Assembly (NCBI GenBank): GCA_003435055.1
Contig: QUMM01000014.1
Span: 9,904 to 73,903 of the forward strand
Origin: Lachnospiraceae bacterium OF09-6
GTDB lineage: Bacteria; Bacillota; Clostridia; Lachnospirales; Lachnospiraceae
Length of the DNA: 64,000 bases
Direction: 5' to 3'
The position numbers and the translations under genes were made by a program. Below, in pieces: positions 10,661 through 20,014 of this stretch. A model generated the notes under the pieces. The model saw nothing but the letters and a program-made list of their open reading frames with translations, was not told where the DNA came from and searched no databases. Every line of letters begins with the position of its first letter. Positions within the stretch are counted from its first letter, which is position 1.

Positions 10661-11257
10661 ATGAGCAGTTTATTTTATATCATAGGAAAAAGCTCTACCG
10701 GGAAAGATACGATTTATAAAGAATTGTGTCAGAAGAAGGAGCTGAACCTGAGACCGCTGGTGATGTATACCACCCGTCCGATCCGGGATATGGAAGAGGA
10801 GGGCCGGGAATACTATTTTGTGGATGACGTTACACTGAAGCAGCTGGAACAGACTGGAAAGGTGATTGAGAAGAGGGCGTATCATACCATTTACGGTATC
10901 TGGACTTATTTTACAGTGGATGATGAGCATCTGGATCTGGAAAATCAGGATTATCTGGCGATTGGAACGCTGGAATCCTATGAGAAGATCCGGGATTATT
11001 ATGGTGACCAGAAAGTAGTTCCTCTCTATATTGAAGTGGAAGATGGACTGCGTCTGGAACGGGCACTGGAGCGGGAACGGAAGCAGCAGCCACCAAAGTA
11101 TGAGGAGATGTGCAGACGTTTCCTGGCAGATCAGGCAGACTATTCTGAGGAAAAGCTAAAAGGAGCCGGAATCACACAAAGATATTCCAATGAAAAAGAT
11201 TTAATGTCCTGTGTGGAGACACTGGCAGCAGTGATCCGTGAATACGGGCAGAAGTAA
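10661..11257 (+). CDS. Guanylate kinase-like protein
   Basis: 198 residues, the usual size for guanylate kinase, which converts GMP and ATP to GDP and ADP. The P-loop is GKSSTGKDT and the GMP-binding region is YTTRPIRDMEEEGREYYFVD, both typical. The second Ser of the loop and the Asp before Thr differ from the common GPSGAGK(S/T) loop, so this may be a divergent paralogue. It sits just ahead of holB. Confidence 0.8.
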   Translation: MSSLFYIIGKSSTGKDTIYKELCQKKELNLRPLVMYTTRPIRDMEEEGREYYFVDDVTLKQLEQTGKVIEKRAYHTIYGIWTYFTVDDEHLDLENQDYLAIGTLESYEKIRDYYGDQKVVPLYIEVEDGLRLERALERERKQQPPKYEEMCRRFLADQADYSEEKLKGAGITQRYSNEKDLMSCVETLAAVIREYGQK

Positions 11258-11355
11258 AGTAATAGCTGTTCAGGACCTTACGTACCAGCATGGTACTGAG
11301 CAGATAATAAAGGTACGTACAGAACTGGGAAGATCCGGTTCAGAAGGGAGAAGGC

Positions 11356-12348
11356 ATGGCAGGATTTGATCATATTATTGGGCATTCTGATGTGGTAGAG
11401 CATCTGAAGAATGCAATGAAAATGGATAAGGTATCACATGCCTATATATTTAATGGAGAAAAGGGCTGTGGAAAGAAGACTCTTGCAAGGGAATTTGCCA
11501 AAGCCCTGCAGTGTCAGGGAGAAGGCGAACGACCTTGCGGTCAGTGCCAGTCCTGCAGACAGGCGGACGGACACAACCAGCCGGATATCATTGAAGTGTC
11601 CCATGACAAGCCAAATACCATCGGAGTAGACGATATTCGTGAACAGGTAGTAGGCGATGTGCAGGTGCGTCCATACAGCAGCCCATACAAGGTATATATC
11701 ATACCGGAGGCAGAGAAGATGAATCAGCAGGCACAGAATGCATTGCTGAAGACCATCGAAGAACCACCAGAATACGTGGTGATTTTATTATTGACTACGA
11801 ATGCAGCATCCTTTTTGCCGACGATTCTGTCCAGATGTGTGATGCTGAATATGAAGCCGGCATCTGATGAACTGGTCAGACAGTTTCTGATGGAGCATGT
11901 GCAGATACCAGATTATGAGGCAGATATCTGTGTGGCTTTTGCACAGGGAAATATCGGAAAGGCAGAGAGGCTGGCCTCTTCAGAGTATTTTTCAGAGATC
12001 AAAGGTGCAGCGATTCATCTGCTGACTCATGTGAAGGATATGGATATCGGGGAGATTTCCCAGTCCGTAAAGGCAGTGACAGAGTTCAAGCTGGATATCA
12101 GGGATTATCTGGATCTGTTGGCTGTATGGTTCCGGGATGTGCTGTATTTTAAGGCAACCAGTGATGCCAACGGCATCATATTTAAAGAGAATGTAAGAGC
12201 AATTACCGAGCAGACCAGACATTGCTCGTATGAAGGACTGGAGCAGATCCTGGAAGGCATTCGCAAGGCGAAGGCCAGACTGACGGCAAATGTGAACTTT
12301 GACCTGACGATGGAATTACTGTTCCTGTTAATAAAGGAGAATCAGTAG
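11356..12348 (+). CDS. holB: DNA polymerase III delta' subunit
   Basis: 330-residue AAA+ clamp-loader subunit. Visible are HAYIFNGEKGCGKKTLA (P-loop), the zinc-binding cysteines of CQGEGERPCGQCQSC, the NALLKTIEEPPE segment and the SRC motif in ILSRCVML. In the clamp loader delta' helps open the sliding clamp. It is followed one base after its stop by ricT, the gene order holB-ricT-trmN6-rsmI being widespread in Bacillota. A GGGAG-type ribosome binding site precedes the ATG. Confidence 0.92.
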   Translation: MAGFDHIIGHSDVVEHLKNAMKMDKVSHAYIFNGEKGCGKKTLAREFAKALQCQGEGERPCGQCQSCRQADGHNQPDIIEVSHDKPNTIGVDDIREQVVGDVQVRPYSSPYKVYIIPEAEKMNQQAQNALLKTIEEPPEYVVILLLTTNAASFLPTILSRCVMLNMKPASDELVRQFLMEHVQIPDYEADICVAFAQGNIGKAERLASSEYFSEIKGAAIHLLTHVKDMDIGEISQSVKAVTEFKLDIRDYLDLLAVWFRDVLYFKATSDANGIIFKENVRAITEQTRHCSYEGLEQILEGIRKAKARLTANVNFDLTMELLFLLIKENQ

Positions 12349-12349
12349 A

Positions 12350-13489
12350 ATGACAAAAATTATAGGGGTTCGTTTCCGTACAGCGGGAAAAGTCTATTAT
12401 TTTGACCCTAAGAATATGGAGATTAAGCGGGGACAGCATGTGATTGTGGAGACGGCCCGCGGAACAGAATATGGCCATGTGGTAGTGGGCACAAAGGAAG
12501 TATCCAGAGAAGAAGTGGTACAGCCACTGAAGCCGGTGATCCGTGTAGCTACCGCAGAGGATGATGAGCATGCCAGACGCAATCGGGAGAAAGAGCGGGA
12601 AGCTATGGCTATCTGCCATCAGAAGATTATCAGGCACAATCTGGATATGAAATTGATTGATGCAGAATATACCTTTGATAATAATAAGATCTTATTTTAT
12701 TTTACCGCAGATGGAAGAATCGATTTCCGTGAGCTGGTGAAGGATCTGGCCGTGGTATTCAAGATGCGTATTGAGCTGCGCCAGATTGGTGTGAGAGATG
12801 AGACTAAGATTCTGGGAGGTGTGGGTATCTGCGGAAGACCGCTTTGCTGCCACACTTATTTATCAGAGTTCGCACCGGTGTCCATTAAGATGGCGAAGGA
12901 ACAGAATCTGTCCCTGAATCCGACCAAGATTTCCGGAGTCTGTGGCAGATTGATGTGCTGTCTGAAGAATGAGGAAGATACCTATGAGTATCTGAACAGT
13001 CGTCTGCCGGATGTGGGAGAGACTGTAACACTTCCAGATGGCGGCAAGGGTGAAGTACACAGTGTCAACGTACTTCGGCAGACTGTGAAGGTGCTGGTGG
13101 AAGTAGATGATGGAAAAGAGATGAGCGAGTATCCGGTAGCAGAACTGAAGTTCAGACCGAGAAAGCGTAAGAATACAAAAGAAAAGCCTGTAAAAGAAGC
13201 AGTGAAGGAAACGGCTGAAGGCGAACAGGAGACTGGTGCACCAAAGGAATCCAGAGAGCCGAAGGAGTCAAAAGAACCAAAGGAACGTAAGGGCGGCAGA
13301 GGCAGAGATGGCGAACGGGAACCGAGGGAACGCAAAGGTAACAGAGAAGGAGAACGGGAATCGAGAGAGCGCAGAAATAACCGCCATGGCAGCCGGCGTG
13401 ACAGAGATGGCCGCGAAGCCAGAGAGGGAAAAGGCTCAAGAGAGTCCCGGGAAGTAAAAGCAGCCGATACTACAGAAAAGGAATCCTAG
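12350..13489 (+). CDS. ricT: PSP1-domain protein RicT (YaaT) with a long charged tail
   Basis: The PSP1 domain covers about residues 1-280. It carries the paired cysteine motifs GICGRPLCCHTY and GVCGRLMCCLKNEEDTY, which in the Ric/Y complex of Bacillus bind Fe-S clusters. That complex assists RNase Y-dependent mRNA maturation and influences sporulation and competence. The last ~95 residues are a low-complexity tail rich in Arg, Glu, Lys and Gly with repeated PKESREPKE and RERKGNREGE units, longer than in Bacillus YaaT. It might bind RNA or partner proteins, but no function is shown. Tight spacing to holB and trmN6 indicates one operon. Confidence 0.88.
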   Translation: MTKIIGVRFRTAGKVYYFDPKNMEIKRGQHVIVETARGTEYGHVVVGTKEVSREEVVQPLKPVIRVATAEDDEHARRNREKEREAMAICHQKIIRHNLDMKLIDAEYTFDNNKILFYFTADGRIDFRELVKDLAVVFKMRIELRQIGVRDETKILGGVGICGRPLCCHTYLSEFAPVSIKMAKEQNLSLNPTKISGVCGRLMCCLKNEEDTYEYLNSRLPDVGETVTLPDGGKGEVHSVNVLRQTVKVLVEVDDGKEMSEYPVAELKFRPRKRKNTKEKPVKEAVKETAEGEQETGAPKESREPKESKEPKERKGGRGRDGEREPRERKGNREGERESRERRNNRHGSRRDRDGREAREGKGSRESREVKAADTTEKES

Positions 13490-14227
13490 ATGGAAGTAAA
13501 GTTAAAAGCCGGAGAGCGGATTGATGAGCTTCAGCGCAATGGATATCAGATCATTCAGAATGAAAATGGGTTCTGTTTTGGAATGGATGCAGTGCTGTTA
13601 TCTGGATTTGCCCGTGTGAAGAAGGGAGAGCAGGCACTGGATCTGGGAACCGGAACGGGAATTATCCCTATCCTGCTGGAAGCAAAGACAGAGGGACGAC
13701 ACTTTACTGGGTTGGAGATTCAGGAGACCAGCGCAGATATGGCGCAGCGCAGCGTCTGTCTGAATGATCTGCAGGAAAAAGTGCGTATTGTGCAGGGAGA
13801 TATCAAGTCTGCAACGGAGCTGTTTGGAAAGGGCTCCATGGATGTGGTGACCTCCAATCCACCGTATATGACAGGACAGCACGGACTGGTGAATCCAGAT
13901 ATGCCAAAGGCCATTGCACGGCATGAGATTCTTTGCACGCTGGAGGATGTGATCGGACAGGCTTCTGCACTTTTGAAAGAAAATGGACGGTTCTATATGG
14001 TACACCGTCCATTTCGCCTAGCAGAGATCATGGTGATGATGAGCAGATACCGACTGGAACCGAAGAGGATGAAGCTGGTATATCCGTTTGTAGATAAAGA
14101 ACCGAATATGGTACTGATCGAAGGTCTAAAGGGAGGTCGGCCGCGGATCACGGTAGAAAAACCATTGATTGTGTATGAGAAGCCAGGCGTCTATACCAGT
14201 GAGATTTACGATATATATGGCTATTAA
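13490..14227 (+). CDS. trmN6: tRNA1(Val) adenine-37 N6-methyltransferase
   Basis: 245-residue SAM-dependent methyltransferase of the YfiC/TrmN6 family (YabB in Bacillus). The SAM-binding motif is ALDLGTGTGIIPILL and the N6-adenine catalytic motif is TSNPPYMTG. It starts directly after the ricT stop, without a gap. Family members methylate A37 next to the anticodon of tRNA-Val. The gene context (ricT before, rsmI after) matches the conserved Bacillota cluster. Confidence 0.88.
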   Translation: MEVKLKAGERIDELQRNGYQIIQNENGFCFGMDAVLLSGFARVKKGEQALDLGTGTGIIPILLEAKTEGRHFTGLEIQETSADMAQRSVCLNDLQEKVRIVQGDIKSATELFGKGSMDVVTSNPPYMTGQHGLVNPDMPKAIARHEILCTLEDVIGQASALLKENGRFYMVHRPFRLAEIMVMMSRYRLEPKRMKLVYPFVDKEPNMVLIEGLKGGRPRITVEKPLIVYEKPGVYTSEIYDIYGY

Positions 14228-14247
14228 GAAAAAGGGGGCGTGAGACC

Positions 14248-15969
14248 TTGCAGGGAAAACTGTATTTATGTGCAACACCGATAGGGAATCTGGAGGATAT
14301 TACCCTGCGGGTATTGCGCACACTAAAAGAAGTGGATCTGATCGCAGCAGAAGATACCCGTAACAGTATTAAACTGCTGAATCATTTTGAGATAAAGACA
14401 CCGATGACCAGTTATCATGAATATAACAAGATCGATAAGGCATATTATCTCATTGAACAGATGAAGTATGGAAAAAATGTGGCGTTGATCACAGATGCGG
14501 GGACACCTGGTATCTCGGATCCGGGAGAAGATCTGGTGCGTCTCTGCTATGAAGCAGGGATTGAGGTAACATCACTCCCGGGACCGGCAGCCTGTGTGAC
14601 AGCACTGACTTTGTCTGGTCTGTCTACCAGAAGATTTTGCTTTGAAGCATTCCTTCCATCAGACAAAAAAGAAAAACAGGTAATTCTGGAGGAACTGAAG
14701 GAAGAGTCCAGAACGATTATTTTATATGAAGCACCGCACCGTCTGGTTCGTACACTGGAGGAACTGCTGGAGACACTGGGAGATCGGAGGGCAACGATCT
14801 GCAGGGAACTGACCAAGAAGCATGAGACCGCATTTACCACCACACTGGGACAGGCACTGGAACATTTCCGTGCGACTGATCCAAAAGGGGAATGTGTGAT
14901 TGTGGTTGAGGGAAAGAGTCATCAGGAAAAGGCCAGAGAGACGCAGGAAAAGTGGGAAGAACTCAGTGTGGAAGAACATATGGAGCATTACCTTTCTCAG
15001 GGAATTGATAAAAAAGAAGCCATGAAGAAGGTGGCAAAGGACAGAGGAGTCCCGAAGCGTGTGATCTATCAGGCGCTGCTGACGCTGGCTCTGGTGCTGT
15101 TCTGTGTTGGATGCGGAGCAGGGAAAAAGATAGCATCCAACGATCCGTATCTGGGTGTTGCCCAGGTACTGCAGCCTGTGGCGGAGGGAACGGATGTATT
15201 ATCGGAAGGGGCGTTTGCCCTGGATATTTCCGATACTTCAAAGGGATACACGGTAGCCGCATACAATGGAGAAATGGAAAAGGTCAACATTCAGCTGACC
15301 GGGCCAGATGGAATCGTATATAAATATTTTGTAACAGAGGAAGATGGAGAAACGGTACTTCCACTGACAGGAGGAGATGGCATGTATGCATTGGAAGTCT
15401 ACGAGAATATCGCAGATGATCAGTACAGTGCGTTGTTAAATGACACTTTTGAAGTCAGTCTGGAAAGTGAGTTTCTCCCTTTTTTATACCCAAATCAGTA
15501 TGTGAACTTCGATGAGAACAGCAAAGCAGTGAGGCTGGCCGGAGAGCTGGCAGCGGATGCTGCTGATGATCTGGATGTGGTGACGAAGGTATTTAATTAT
15601 GTGACAGAGAATGTCACCTATGATTATGACAAGGCGGAGAATGTAGAGTACGGTTATCTGCCAGATATTGATGAGACACTGGAGACCAAAACCGGAATCT
15701 GCTTTGACTATGCAGCACTGATGTGTGCCATGCTGCGATGCAGGGGGATTCCAGCCAAGCTGGATATCGGCTACACCAATGATGGAATGTACCACGCCTG
15801 GATCAGCACCTATCTGAAGGATAAAGGCTGGGTGGACAATATCATAGAATTTGACGGAGATACCTGGCAGTTCATGGATCCGACCATGATGGCTGCTTCC
15901 GGTACAGAAGCGGAGAAAAAACAGGTAAGCAAAGATACGCAAAATTATATGGTTAATTATGTGCGATAG
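14248..15969 (+). CDS. rsmI: 16S rRNA ribose methyltransferase RsmI joined in frame to a transglutaminase-like lipoprotein
   Basis: Residues 1 to about 278 are a full-length RsmI, which 2'-O-methylates C1402 of 16S rRNA: LYLCATPIGNLEDITLRVL, AAEDTRN, ITDAGTPGISDPG and the end KDRGVPKRVIYQALL. The start is a TTG at 14248 behind AAGGGGG. Without a stop the frame runs on from about 15082 into a hydrophobic segment and VGCG, a lipoprotein-like signal, then a ~270-residue exported protein with a transglutaminase core: Cys in GICFDYA, His in MYHAW, Asp in FMDPT. A cytosolic RNA enzyme with an internal export signal is unlikely. Probably two genes were merged by a lost segment, possibly over the repeated GCGCTGCTG-like bases. 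The second part may belong with the pilus genes downstream. Confidence 0.8.
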   Translation: MQGKLYLCATPIGNLEDITLRVLRTLKEVDLIAAEDTRNSIKLLNHFEIKTPMTSYHEYNKIDKAYYLIEQMKYGKNVALITDAGTPGISDPGEDLVRLCYEAGIEVTSLPGPAACVTALTLSGLSTRRFCFEAFLPSDKKEKQVILEELKEESRTIILYEAPHRLVRTLEELLETLGDRRATICRELTKKHETAFTTTLGQALEHFRATDPKGECVIVVEGKSHQEKARETQEKWEELSVEEHMEHYLSQGIDKKEAMKKVAKDRGVPKRVIYQALLTLALVLFCVGCGAGKKIASNDPYLGVAQVLQPVAEGTDVLSEGAFALDISDTSKGYTVAAYNGEMEKVNIQLTGPDGIVYKYFVTEEDGETVLPLTGGDGMYALEVYENIADDQYSALLNDTFEVSLESEFLPFLYPNQYVNFDENSKAVRLAGELAADAADDLDVVTKVFNYVTENVTYDYDKAENVEYGYLPDIDETLETKTGICFDYAALMCAMLRCRGIPAKLDIGYTNDGMYHAWISTYLKDKGWVDNIIEFDGDTWQFMDPTMMAASGTEAEKKQVSKDTQNYMVNYVR

Positions 15970-15981
15970 TGGGAGGGTAAT

Positions 15982-17019
15982 ATGAAATCACTGAGTAACG
16001 AGGAACTGATGTCTTTTTGCAGCCAGATGGCGATGATTCTTCATGCAGGGATCTCAGCCATTGAGGGTCTGGCAATTATGCGGGAGGATCTTCCGGATGG
16101 AGAAGGAAAAAGAATCCTGGATGTGTTATATGAACAGATGGAGCAGACCGGTAATCTGGCGGAATCTATGAAAGAGACAAAGGTATTTCCGGAATATGTC
16201 AGCAGTATGACAGAGATCGGGGAACAGACTGGACGGTTGGATGAAGTAATGGATGGCCTGGCCCTTCATTACGAGCGGGAACGGGATCTGATGGATACCA
16301 TCAAAAGCGCATTGTTTTATCCGGCTGTGATGCTGGGGATGCTGACAGTAGTGATACTGATTCTGGTGGTTCGTGTCATGCCGGTATTTCATCAGGTGTT
16401 ACAGCAGCTAGGCGGCGGACTGACTGGTATCTCAGCCGGTATTTTACATATGGGGATGCTGCTTAGCCGTTACAGTATGGTGTTTGTGGGCATTCTGATT
16501 CTTCTGGCAGCTGGCATTGTCTGGCTGTCTGCCACGGAAAAAGGACGGTTGGCATTTCGAAAATGGATGGATCGATCTGGATTTCTGGGAAAAACGGCAG
16601 AAAAGATCGCCTGCTCACGGGTAGCAGAAGGCTTAAGTCTCTGCATGTTCAGTGGGCTGGATCTGGATCAGAGCCTGGAGATGACAGAAAAACTGATCAC
16701 CCAGGAAATGATGAAAAAGAGGATCGACCAGTGTCGTTCCATGATGGCGGATGGGGAAGGATTTGATCAGGCGTTGATGAAAAGTGGTATTTTCTCAGGA
16801 CTGTATGGAAAAATGATTTCTGTGGGGATCCGTACCGGATCAGTAGATCAGGTTATGTCTAAGATTGCCGGAGAATATGGGGAAGCAGTGGTGCAGAGCC
16901 TGGAGCAGAAAGTAGCTGTAGTGGAACCAACACTTGTGGCAGTGTTGTCAGTTCTGATTGGACTGATTCTGATTTCTGTGATGCTGCCGCTGATGAATAT
17001 CATGTCGAATCTGGGCTGA
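15982..17019 (+). CDS. Type II secretion/type IV pilus inner-membrane platform protein (GspF/PilC family)
   Basis: 345 residues with two GspF domains. Each has the SMxETxxFPEYVSSMTEIGEQTGRL-like signature, visible once in full before residue 90 and again as KSGIFSGLYGKMISVGIRTGS. Three hydrophobic segments occur, including the C-terminal one. In type IV pilus machines this protein is the membrane platform for the motor ATPases. A GGGAGGG site lies before the ATG. It begins a tight run of pilin-like genes that ends in a PilT ATPase. Confidence 0.87.
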   Translation: MKSLSNEELMSFCSQMAMILHAGISAIEGLAIMREDLPDGEGKRILDVLYEQMEQTGNLAESMKETKVFPEYVSSMTEIGEQTGRLDEVMDGLALHYERERDLMDTIKSALFYPAVMLGMLTVVILILVVRVMPVFHQVLQQLGGGLTGISAGILHMGMLLSRYSMVFVGILILLAAGIVWLSATEKGRLAFRKWMDRSGFLGKTAEKIACSRVAEGLSLCMFSGLDLDQSLEMTEKLITQEMMKKRIDQCRSMMADGEGFDQALMKSGIFSGLYGKMISVGIRTGSVDQVMSKIAGEYGEAVVQSLEQKVAVVEPTLVAVLSVLIGLILISVMLPLMNIMSNLG

Positions 17020-17038
17020 TCAGAAGGGAAAAGAAGCA

Positions 17039-17380
17039 ATGAATCGATTTCAGAAAAAACAGGAGAAAACTGGAAAACAGAAAACGGGAGTTTTGTCGAT
17101 TCTTCTGGCTGTGCTGGTAGTCGGCTGTGTCTGGAATGGCATTACTGTGACGACGACTCGCACCAGGGCGCAGGAAAAGCAGAGCCTGGAAGAAGCGATA
17201 CAGCGGGATATCGTGACTTGTTATGCACTGGAAGGGGTATATCCGGAAAGCCTGGAGTACTTGAAGGAACATTATGGGCTGACTTATAATGAAGACCGCT
17301 ATATTGTGAACTATGAAGCACTGGGATCTAATCTGATGCCGGATGTAACGGTGATGGAGAAACAGGATACCTGGGGGTGA
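17039..17380 (+). CDS. Small single-pass membrane protein of pilus-like locus
   Basis: 113 residues: a basic start (NRFQKKQEKTGKQ), one hydrophobic segment at about 19-35, then a short soluble domain with EEAIQRDIVTCYALEGVYP and YNEDRYIVNYE. No named family is recognised. The position between PilC and pilin-like genes, and the membrane anchor with a soluble C-terminal domain, suggest a minor pilin-like or assembly component. It has no clear prepilin cleavage motif. Confidence 0.7.
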   Translation: MNRFQKKQEKTGKQKTGVLSILLAVLVVGCVWNGITVTTTRTRAQEKQSLEEAIQRDIVTCYALEGVYPESLEYLKEHYGLTYNEDRYIVNYEALGSNLMPDVTVMEKQDTWG

Positions 17381-17389
17381 AAGTGAGGC

Positions 17390-17878
17390 ATGCATAATAT
17401 GAAGGAGCGAAAACATTCCATAGAGGATCTGTTTATTCTGGTAACATTTCTGGTATATGCCATAGCATTGCTTTTATTTGCATCTCTTGGAGCTACAGTG
17501 TACCGGACGGTGACATCTGGGATGCAGCAACATCAGATCCGGCGGACGGCGGAGAGTTATCTGCGGGAAAAAATCCGGCAAAATGACAGAGCAGATGCGA
17601 TCCAAATCGGTGAAGTAGAAGGGCAGCAGGCCCTGCAGATCACAGAGCAGATCAAAGGGAAAAAATATGTGACCTATATCTATGCAGATGAAGGAATGCT
17701 GAAAGAACTGTTTATTTCTGCAGAAAAAGAACCGAAACTGCAGGATGGAACGGCACTTCTGGAGATGCAGAATCTCACATTTGAAGAAGAAGGAGACGGA
17801 TATCTGAATATCGGTCTTCAGACAGAACAGGAAAAGATGCACAGATTCCTGATTCGGAAAAGGAGTAACAGCCTATGA
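17390..17878 (+). CDS. Membrane-anchored protein of pilus-like locus (DUF4860-like)
   Basis: 162 residues with one N-terminal hydrophobic segment (LFILVTFLVYAIALLLFASL) and a soluble domain. It resembles the DUF4860 proteins found beside pilin genes in Clostridia; I give that name from memory of the family, not from a search. A second ATG nine bases on (17399) has better spacing from the GAGG and may be the true start. The stop overlaps the start of the next gene, which shows close coupling. Confidence 0.68.
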   Translation: MHNMKERKHSIEDLFILVTFLVYAIALLLFASLGATVYRTVTSGMQQHQIRRTAESYLREKIRQNDRADAIQIGEVEGQQALQITEQIKGKKYVTYIYADEGMLKELFISAEKEPKLQDGTALLEMQNLTFEEEGDGYLNIGLQTEQEKMHRFLIRKRSNSL

Positions 17879-18288
17879 AAAAAATAAAAACATTCGGATC
17901 AGGATTATTTTTGCTGGAGTTGATGATCTCCATTGCTTTTTTTGCCATTGCGGCAGCAGGATGCGTGCAGATATTTGCCAGGGCGCACAGTCTGAGTGGA
18001 CAGGCAGAAAGACTGGATCAGGCCGTGAGTATTGCCCAGAGCCTGACAGAGGAGAACAGTGGTCAAAATGCAGAGAGCAAAACCTGGTATTATGACGATC
18101 AGGGAGTGACTTGTGAGGAAGCAAAGGCAGTCTATCAGGCTAAGGTGGCCGTGCAGACACAGGATCAGATGCGGCAGATTCAGGTTAAGGTAGAGGACGG
18201 CATCAGCAAAACGGTGCTCTATCGGTTAGAGACAGCAGTGTATTGTCCAGGTGAGGCAGATACACGGGCAGGAGGAAGCGATGAATAG
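17875..18288 (+). CDS. Type IV prepilin-like protein
   Basis: 137 residues. The N-terminus has the prepilin signature: a short basic leader, Gly, then LFLLELMISIAFF with Glu at +5 of the expected mature protein and a long hydrophobic helix. A prepilin peptidase would cut after that Gly and the helix would pack into the fibre or pseudopilus core. The downstream domain is small and polar. It overlaps the gene before it by four bases and the next gene by eight. Confidence 0.78.
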   Translation: MKKIKTFGSGLFLLELMISIAFFAIAAAGCVQIFARAHSLSGQAERLDQAVSIAQSLTEENSGQNAESKTWYYDDQGVTCEEAKAVYQAKVAVQTQDQMRQIQVKVEDGISKTVLYRLETAVYCPGEADTRAGGSDE

Positions 18289-18772
18289 AAAAAGTGGATT
18301 TACAGGAGCAGGACTGTCTACGCTGCTTCTGGTATTTGTGATGCTCTGTCTGATCGTATTCTCAGTGCTTTCTCTCTCCACGGCCAGGGCAGATCTGGAG
18401 ATGAGTCAGAAAGTCGCAGACAGGACAAAAGGCTATTATCAGGCGCAGGGCAGAGCCAGCGAACGATTAAAGGCGATTGACTCTGTTCTGGCAAGACAAT
18501 ATAATGAAACTGATAGGAAAGCATCTTATCTGCAAGGGGCACAGACGGCATTGCAGCAGGAGCAGGATCTGACTGTTACAGAGATGGAGAATGGACAGGG
18601 ATTGCTTTGTGTATACACAGAACCAATCAATGAGACACAGCAGCTGCGGGTGGAGCTTCAGATCACAGAACCGGAAAAAGAAGAGTCTTATGTGCAGATC
18701 CTGAGCTGGGAAGCAGAGCAGATAGAAGACTGGAATGGAGATACCGGGCTGCCGGTACTACAGAAGAAATAA
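18281..18772 (+). CDS. Pilin-like/PilX-like minor component
   Basis: The ATG at 18281 has GGAGGAAGCG before it and overlaps the end of the prepilin gene. About 163 residues: GFTGAGLSTLLLVFVMLCL near the start is a hydrophobic helix after a Gly-containing leader, but it lacks Glu at the usual place. A long helical part (EMSQKVADRTKGYYQAQGRA) follows. This arrangement resembles minor pilin proteins of the PilX/GspK type. Assignment rests on context and topology only. Confidence 0.66.
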   Translation: MNRKSGFTGAGLSTLLLVFVMLCLIVFSVLSLSTARADLEMSQKVADRTKGYYQAQGRASERLKAIDSVLARQYNETDRKASYLQGAQTALQQEQDLTVTEMENGQGLLCVYTEPINETQQLRVELQITEPEKEESYVQILSWEAEQIEDWNGDTGLPVLQKK

Positions 18773-18806
18773 TGTGACAGAAAAAAACGGAGGACAGGCA
18801 GAGCCT

Positions 18807-19882
18807 ATGAATATAGAAGAGATCATCGAAAAAGTAAGGCAGATTATGAAAAATGCCATTGACCGGCAGGCATCGGATATTTTTATTGTAGCAGGGCGTG
18901 CCCTGACCTGTAAAATAAATGGAGAAATGGTAACGGTCGGAGAGCAGATGATGATGCCGGATGAGACCAGTGAGGTGATTCATGGTATCTACGAACTGGC
19001 TGGAAAACGTTCTATGGATAAGCTGCTGACCAGCGGAGATGATGATTTTTCATTTTCCCTTCCCGGACTGTCCAGATTTCGTGTCAGCACTTATAAACAG
19101 AGAGGATCTCTGGCGGCTGTTATTCGGGTAATTGCATTTCAGCTGCCGGATCCAAAGAAGCTGGGGATTCCGGATGAGGTCATCCATCTGGCAGATTTTA
19201 ATAATGGACTGGTGCTGGTAACCGGAACGGCGGGCAGTGGCAAGTCCACAACCCTTGCCTGTATGATTGATCATATTAATCATACCAGAGCAGAACATAT
19301 CATCACACTGGAGGATCCTCTGGAATTCGTACATCGTCATGATAAAAGTATTGTCAGCCAGAGAGAGGTAGTGACAGATACGGAGAGCTATATTACCGCA
19401 CTTCGTGCGGCACTGCGTCAGAGCCCGGATGTCATTCTTCTGGGAGAGATGCGAGACTATGAAACGATCAATACTGTCATGACAGCGGCAGAAACCGGAC
19501 ATCTGATTTTTTCCACTCTGCACACCCTGGGAGCAGCCAATACAGTGGATCGTATCATTGATGTATTCCCTGCGAATCAGCAGAGACAGATCACGATTCA
19601 GCTGGCATCGGTGCTGCAGGCTATCGTGTCTCAGCAGTTGATTCCAGATGTGGAAGGAAAACAGATTCCGGCATTTGAAATCATGGTGATGACACCGGCG
19701 ATCCGGAACATGATCCGGGAAAATAAGGTGCATCAGATTGACGGAGTGATCTATTCATCTAATCAGACTCAGCTGATGTCTATGGATGCCTGCCTGTTGA
19801 AGTATTATAAAGAAGGGCGGATTACGAGAGAGACTGCTCTGGCTATGCAATCAATCCAGATATGCTGGGGCGGAAGTTGTAA
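18807..19882 (+). CDS. pilT: Type IV pilus retraction ATPase PilT-like (frameshift near the 3' end)
   Basis: Hexameric secretion ATPase. Features are Walker A GTAGSGKSTT, the Asp box LEDPLEFVH, Walker B VILLGEMRD, the His box HLIFSTLHT and the PilT-specific AIRNMIRE motif, so retraction type rather than the PilB extension type. One T seems missing at 19844; restoring it reads LAYAINPDMLGRKL and stops at 19882, the usual PilT end. Without it the frame runs to 19979. The start at 18807 matches family starts; a GTG at 18774 is an alternative. No PilB-like ATPase is seen nearby. Confidence 0.87.
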
Positions 19883-20014
19883 TGTCATAAAAAAGAGAAA
19901 AGTACCAAAATGGCAGACAGAATTTGTCAGGAAAATAAAAGTTGTAAATTCAGGCATCGGAAAATGTGTAAAACCATAAACTTGTAAAAAGCATGTAGAA
20001 TGGAAGAATGATTT

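Noticed and set aside
11260..11330. GTACGTA-type inverted repeats before holB as a regulatory site
   Set aside because: Short, imperfect and with a long spacer; no regulator or promoter relation visible.
19883..19979. C-terminal extension of PilT beyond the usual end
   Set aside because: It appears only because of one missing base near 19844; the corrected frame ends exactly like other PilT proteins.
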